NCBI GenBank assembly: GCA_913056505.1
Contig: CAJXLZ010000043.1
Location: 1 to 7,717 of the forward strand
Origin: an uncultured Desulfurellaceae bacterium
Lineage (GTDB): Bacteria > Campylobacterota_A > Desulfurellia > Desulfurellales > Hippeaceae
DNA: 7,717 nt
Reading direction: 5' to 3'
In this document: piece by piece, positions 6,298 to 7,717 of the stretch
Position numbering within the stretch: position 1 is the stretch's first letter
Layout of the letters: every line of letters starts with the position of its first letter
Program-made: the position numbers and the translations under genes
The notes under the pieces: model-generated
The model's database searches: none
Told to the model about the DNA's origin: nothing
What the model saw: the letters and a program-made list of their open reading frames with translations, nothing else

Positions 6298-7035
6298 ATG
6301 GATTTTTTGCATCTGTTATTAATTTTTGTTGTGGGAATAGTTGTGGGCTTTATAAATGTTATAGGCGCCGGCGGTTCTTTCATAACATTGGCCGTGCTTA
6401 TTGCTATAGGCCTGCCTCCCACGGTAGCAAATGGCACAAACAGATTGAACATTTTTATACAGAATATATTTGCTTCTGTAAAATTCCATAAACTGAAGAT
6501 GTTGGATTATAGGTTCTCTCTTTCTGTAATAATACCTTTAATCATAGGCTCGCTTGCAGGCACTTACATAGCGGTGCACACATCAAACGCTGTGCTCAAG
6601 AAGATAATAGCAGTGCTAATGATTGTAGTAACAACTGCAACAATATACAATCCCAAAAAATCCGCAAACAGAAACATTTTTCAGAAAAATAGGTTGATTA
6701 AATATACTGTTTTCTTTTTCATAGGCATTTACGGCGGGTTCATACAGGCAGGCGTCGGTTTTTTTCTTATTGCGGCAGCATTGTGGAGCGGGTTCAGCAT
6801 GATAGAGGCAAATGCAATAAAAGTTATGAGCATAACCCTGTATACAGCACTGTTGCTGCCTATTTTCATTATCTACCATCAAATCAATTTTCTGATAGGT
6901 ATCGTCATTGGCATGGGAAGCATCGTAGGAGCACAACTTGCAATCTCGTTCTCCATTAAAAAAGGCGACAAATTTATACGCGCTATTCTACTGATGCTGC
7001 TATCTATTTTTGCTGTAAAACTATTTTTCTTTTAG
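6298..7035 (+). CDS. TauE/SafE-family membrane permease
   Basis: Polytopic inner-membrane protein of 245 residues, very hydrophobic, with about eight predicted helices. It shows the internal duplication of the TauE/SafE family. The first half has GFINVIGAGGSF (17-28) followed by the conserved ANGTNRLN (44-51). The second half has GIYGGFIQAGVG (143-154) followed by EANAIKVMS (170-178). Characterised members export sulfite, sulfoacetate or related organosulfur anions, but the family is broad and nothing here fixes the substrate. The ATG at 6298 has only a weak ribosome binding site. It is the first plus-strand gene after the divergent region, and cinA follows after 12 bases with its Shine-Dalgarno inside this gene's stop, so the two are probably co-transcribed. 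Confidence 0.88.
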   Translation: MDFLHLLLIFVVGIVVGFINVIGAGGSFITLAVLIAIGLPPTVANGTNRLNIFIQNIFASVKFHKLKMLDYRFSLSVIIPLIIGSLAGTYIAVHTSNAVLKKIIAVLMIVVTTATIYNPKKSANRNIFQKNRLIKYTVFFFIGIYGGFIQAGVGFFLIAAALWSGFSMIEANAIKVMSITLYTALLLPIFIIYHQINFLIGIVIGMGSIVGAQLAISFSIKKGDKFIRAILLMLLSIFAVKLFFF

Positions 7036-7039
7036 GAGG
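7034..7039 (+). promoter_or_regulatory. cinA ribosome binding site
   Basis: A perfect AGGAGG lies 8 bases before the cinA ATG at 7048 and overlaps the TAG stop of the TauE/SafE gene (7033-7035). It fixes the cinA start and implies co-translation. Confidence 0.85.
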
Positions 7040-7047
7040 CATTTATT

Positions 7048-7717
7048 ATGATTAAAATAGCTATTCTATCCATCGGCAACGAGATAGTAAACGGGGACAT
7101 AACAGACACAAACTCATCATATATTGCAAAAAAATTAAGGCAGTATAATTATGATATAGGAGCGATATATGCACTGCCGGACAAGATTGATGTGATAAAA
7201 GATACAATAGAAGAGCTATCAAAAAATTATGATGTTATATTAACAACAGGTGGGCTTGGGCCAACATTTGATGATCTGACCACTAAAGCCTGTGCCCTGG
7301 CGGCAAAACAGCGTATTAAATTAAAGAAAGAATTGTATCAGCCTTTAATAGATACTATCAAATCCAAAGGCGTAAAATTGAAAATATCCCATTTAAAACA
7401 AATATATCTGCCCGAAAATGCTATTGCTATACCAAATGATCACGGCACATCTCCGGGATTTTATATGAAAATCAATAGGGCTTTGGTTATGTCTATGCCC
7501 GGCGTGCCATTTGAAATGAAACATATGTTCGAGCAATACATATTGAAAATGATAAAAAAACTATACCCTCAACCCAATATATACAGATATGATCTAAAAT
7601 TTGCAAGACTGCCAGAATCCGATATGGATGATTTTATAAGATCACAGCAGTTCGATAGCGTGAACATAATATTGAACGCTATGAGCGGGGAGTTGGCGGT
7701 CAGGCTTTCATCAACAG
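7048..7717 (+). CDS. cinA: CinA N-terminal part (continues at base 1)
   Basis: The frame stays open to the right end and continues in frame at base 1 (bases 7663-7717 repeat 1-55). The complete gene is 7048-7662 joined to 1-483, 365 residues, against roughly 400-420 for typical two-domain CinA. Residues 1-165 are the MoCF/MoaB-like domain, which in CinA acts as an ADP-ribose pyrophosphatase in NAD salvage. Visible motifs are GNEIVNGDITDTN (10-22), TTGGLGPTFDDLT (66-78), GTSPGF (133-138) and PGVPFEM (151-157). Residues about 178-240 match the linker domain, with RLPES for the usual G-ES motif. The amidase-like C-terminal domain is described under 1-483. CinA is named for competence induction in Streptococcus, but outside naturally transformable Gram-positives it is best read as a pyridine-nucleotide salvage protein. 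Confidence 0.95.
   Translation, partial: MIKIAILSIGNEIVNGDITDTNSSYIAKKLRQYNYDIGAIYALPDKIDVIKDTIEELSKNYDVILTTGGLGPTFDDLTTKACALAAKQRIKLKKELYQPLIDTIKSKGVKLKISHLKQIYLPENAIAIPNDHGTSPGFYMKINRALVMSMPGVPFEMKHMFEQYILKMIKKLYPQPNIYRYDLKFARLPESDMDDFIRSQQFDSVNIILNAMSGELAVRLSST
7663..7717. repeat. Right copy of 55-bp exact terminal overlap
   Basis: Identical to bases 1-55 in direct orientation. Both copies are read in the same cinA frame. Residues before the overlap (RLPES onwards) and after it (SGELAVRLSS onwards) together match the continuous linker domain expected in CinA. That shows the join is natural sequence and not a chimera at this point. Confidence 0.95.

Noticed and set aside
6616..6936. 106-codon open frame on the minus strand
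   Set aside because: Antisense to the TauE/SafE gene; the Cys/His/Tyr-rich translation is typical of a shadow frame.
1..7717. Novel plasmid or defence island
   Set aside because: All nine genes belong to recognised housekeeping families, with no replication, mobility, toxin, nuclease or other defence-type gene.

Overview
The window reads as one complete closed circle cut at an arbitrary point. Bases 1-55 are identical to bases 7663-7717, and the cinA reading frame runs in frame from the right end into the left end, so the unique length is 7662 bp. An exact 55-base terminal overlap is what a de Bruijn assembler with k=55 leaves on a circular contig, so I treat it as an assembly overlap and not as a biological terminal repeat.

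The DNA is A+T-rich, with densely packed and mostly abutting or overlapping genes. The gene content is ordinary bacterial chromosomal housekeeping. Lnt (apolipoprotein N-acyltransferase) and an LptF/LptG-type lipopolysaccharide export permease point to a diderm, LPS-bearing bacterium. The low-GC style and gene mix would fit a Desulfurella/Hippea-, Deferribacteres- or Aquificota-like lineage, but this is a guess from composition and is not demonstrated.

The layout is two operons facing away from one divergent control region (6119-6297). The plus-strand operon runs TauE/SafE-family permease (6298-7035), cinA (7048 through the junction to 483), def (533-1045), fmt (1042-1965), lnt (1955-3394). 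The minus-strand operon runs tatB (6118-5876), tatC (5874-5164), prepilin peptidase pilD (5171-4404), lptF-like permease (4403-3351). The two operons converge and overlap by 44 bp at their 3' ends (3351-3394). No gene is truncated, and the only gene-free stretches are 484-532 (49 bp), 6119-6297 (179 bp) and 7036-7047 (12 bp).

Functionally, Fmt formylates initiator Met-tRNA and Def removes the formyl group from new proteins. Lnt completes lipoprotein acylation, TatB/TatC export folded proteins, PilD matures type IV pilin or type II secretion pseudopilins, and LptF extracts LPS from the inner membrane. The set is therefore translation initiation plus envelope biogenesis. No replication initiator, partition, mobilisation, integrase, transposase, toxin-antitoxin, phage, CRISPR or RNA gene is visible.

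The main puzzle is why nine intact chromosomal genes close into a 7.66-kb circle with no replication gene. A GC-rich hairpin at 6211-6238, in the only sizeable intergenic gap, is my best candidate for where the circle was closed, whether by recombination or by misassembly. A second point is the C-terminal domain of CinA, which looks shortened and lacks the amidase motifs. I found no convincing new defence, mobile or regulatory system.
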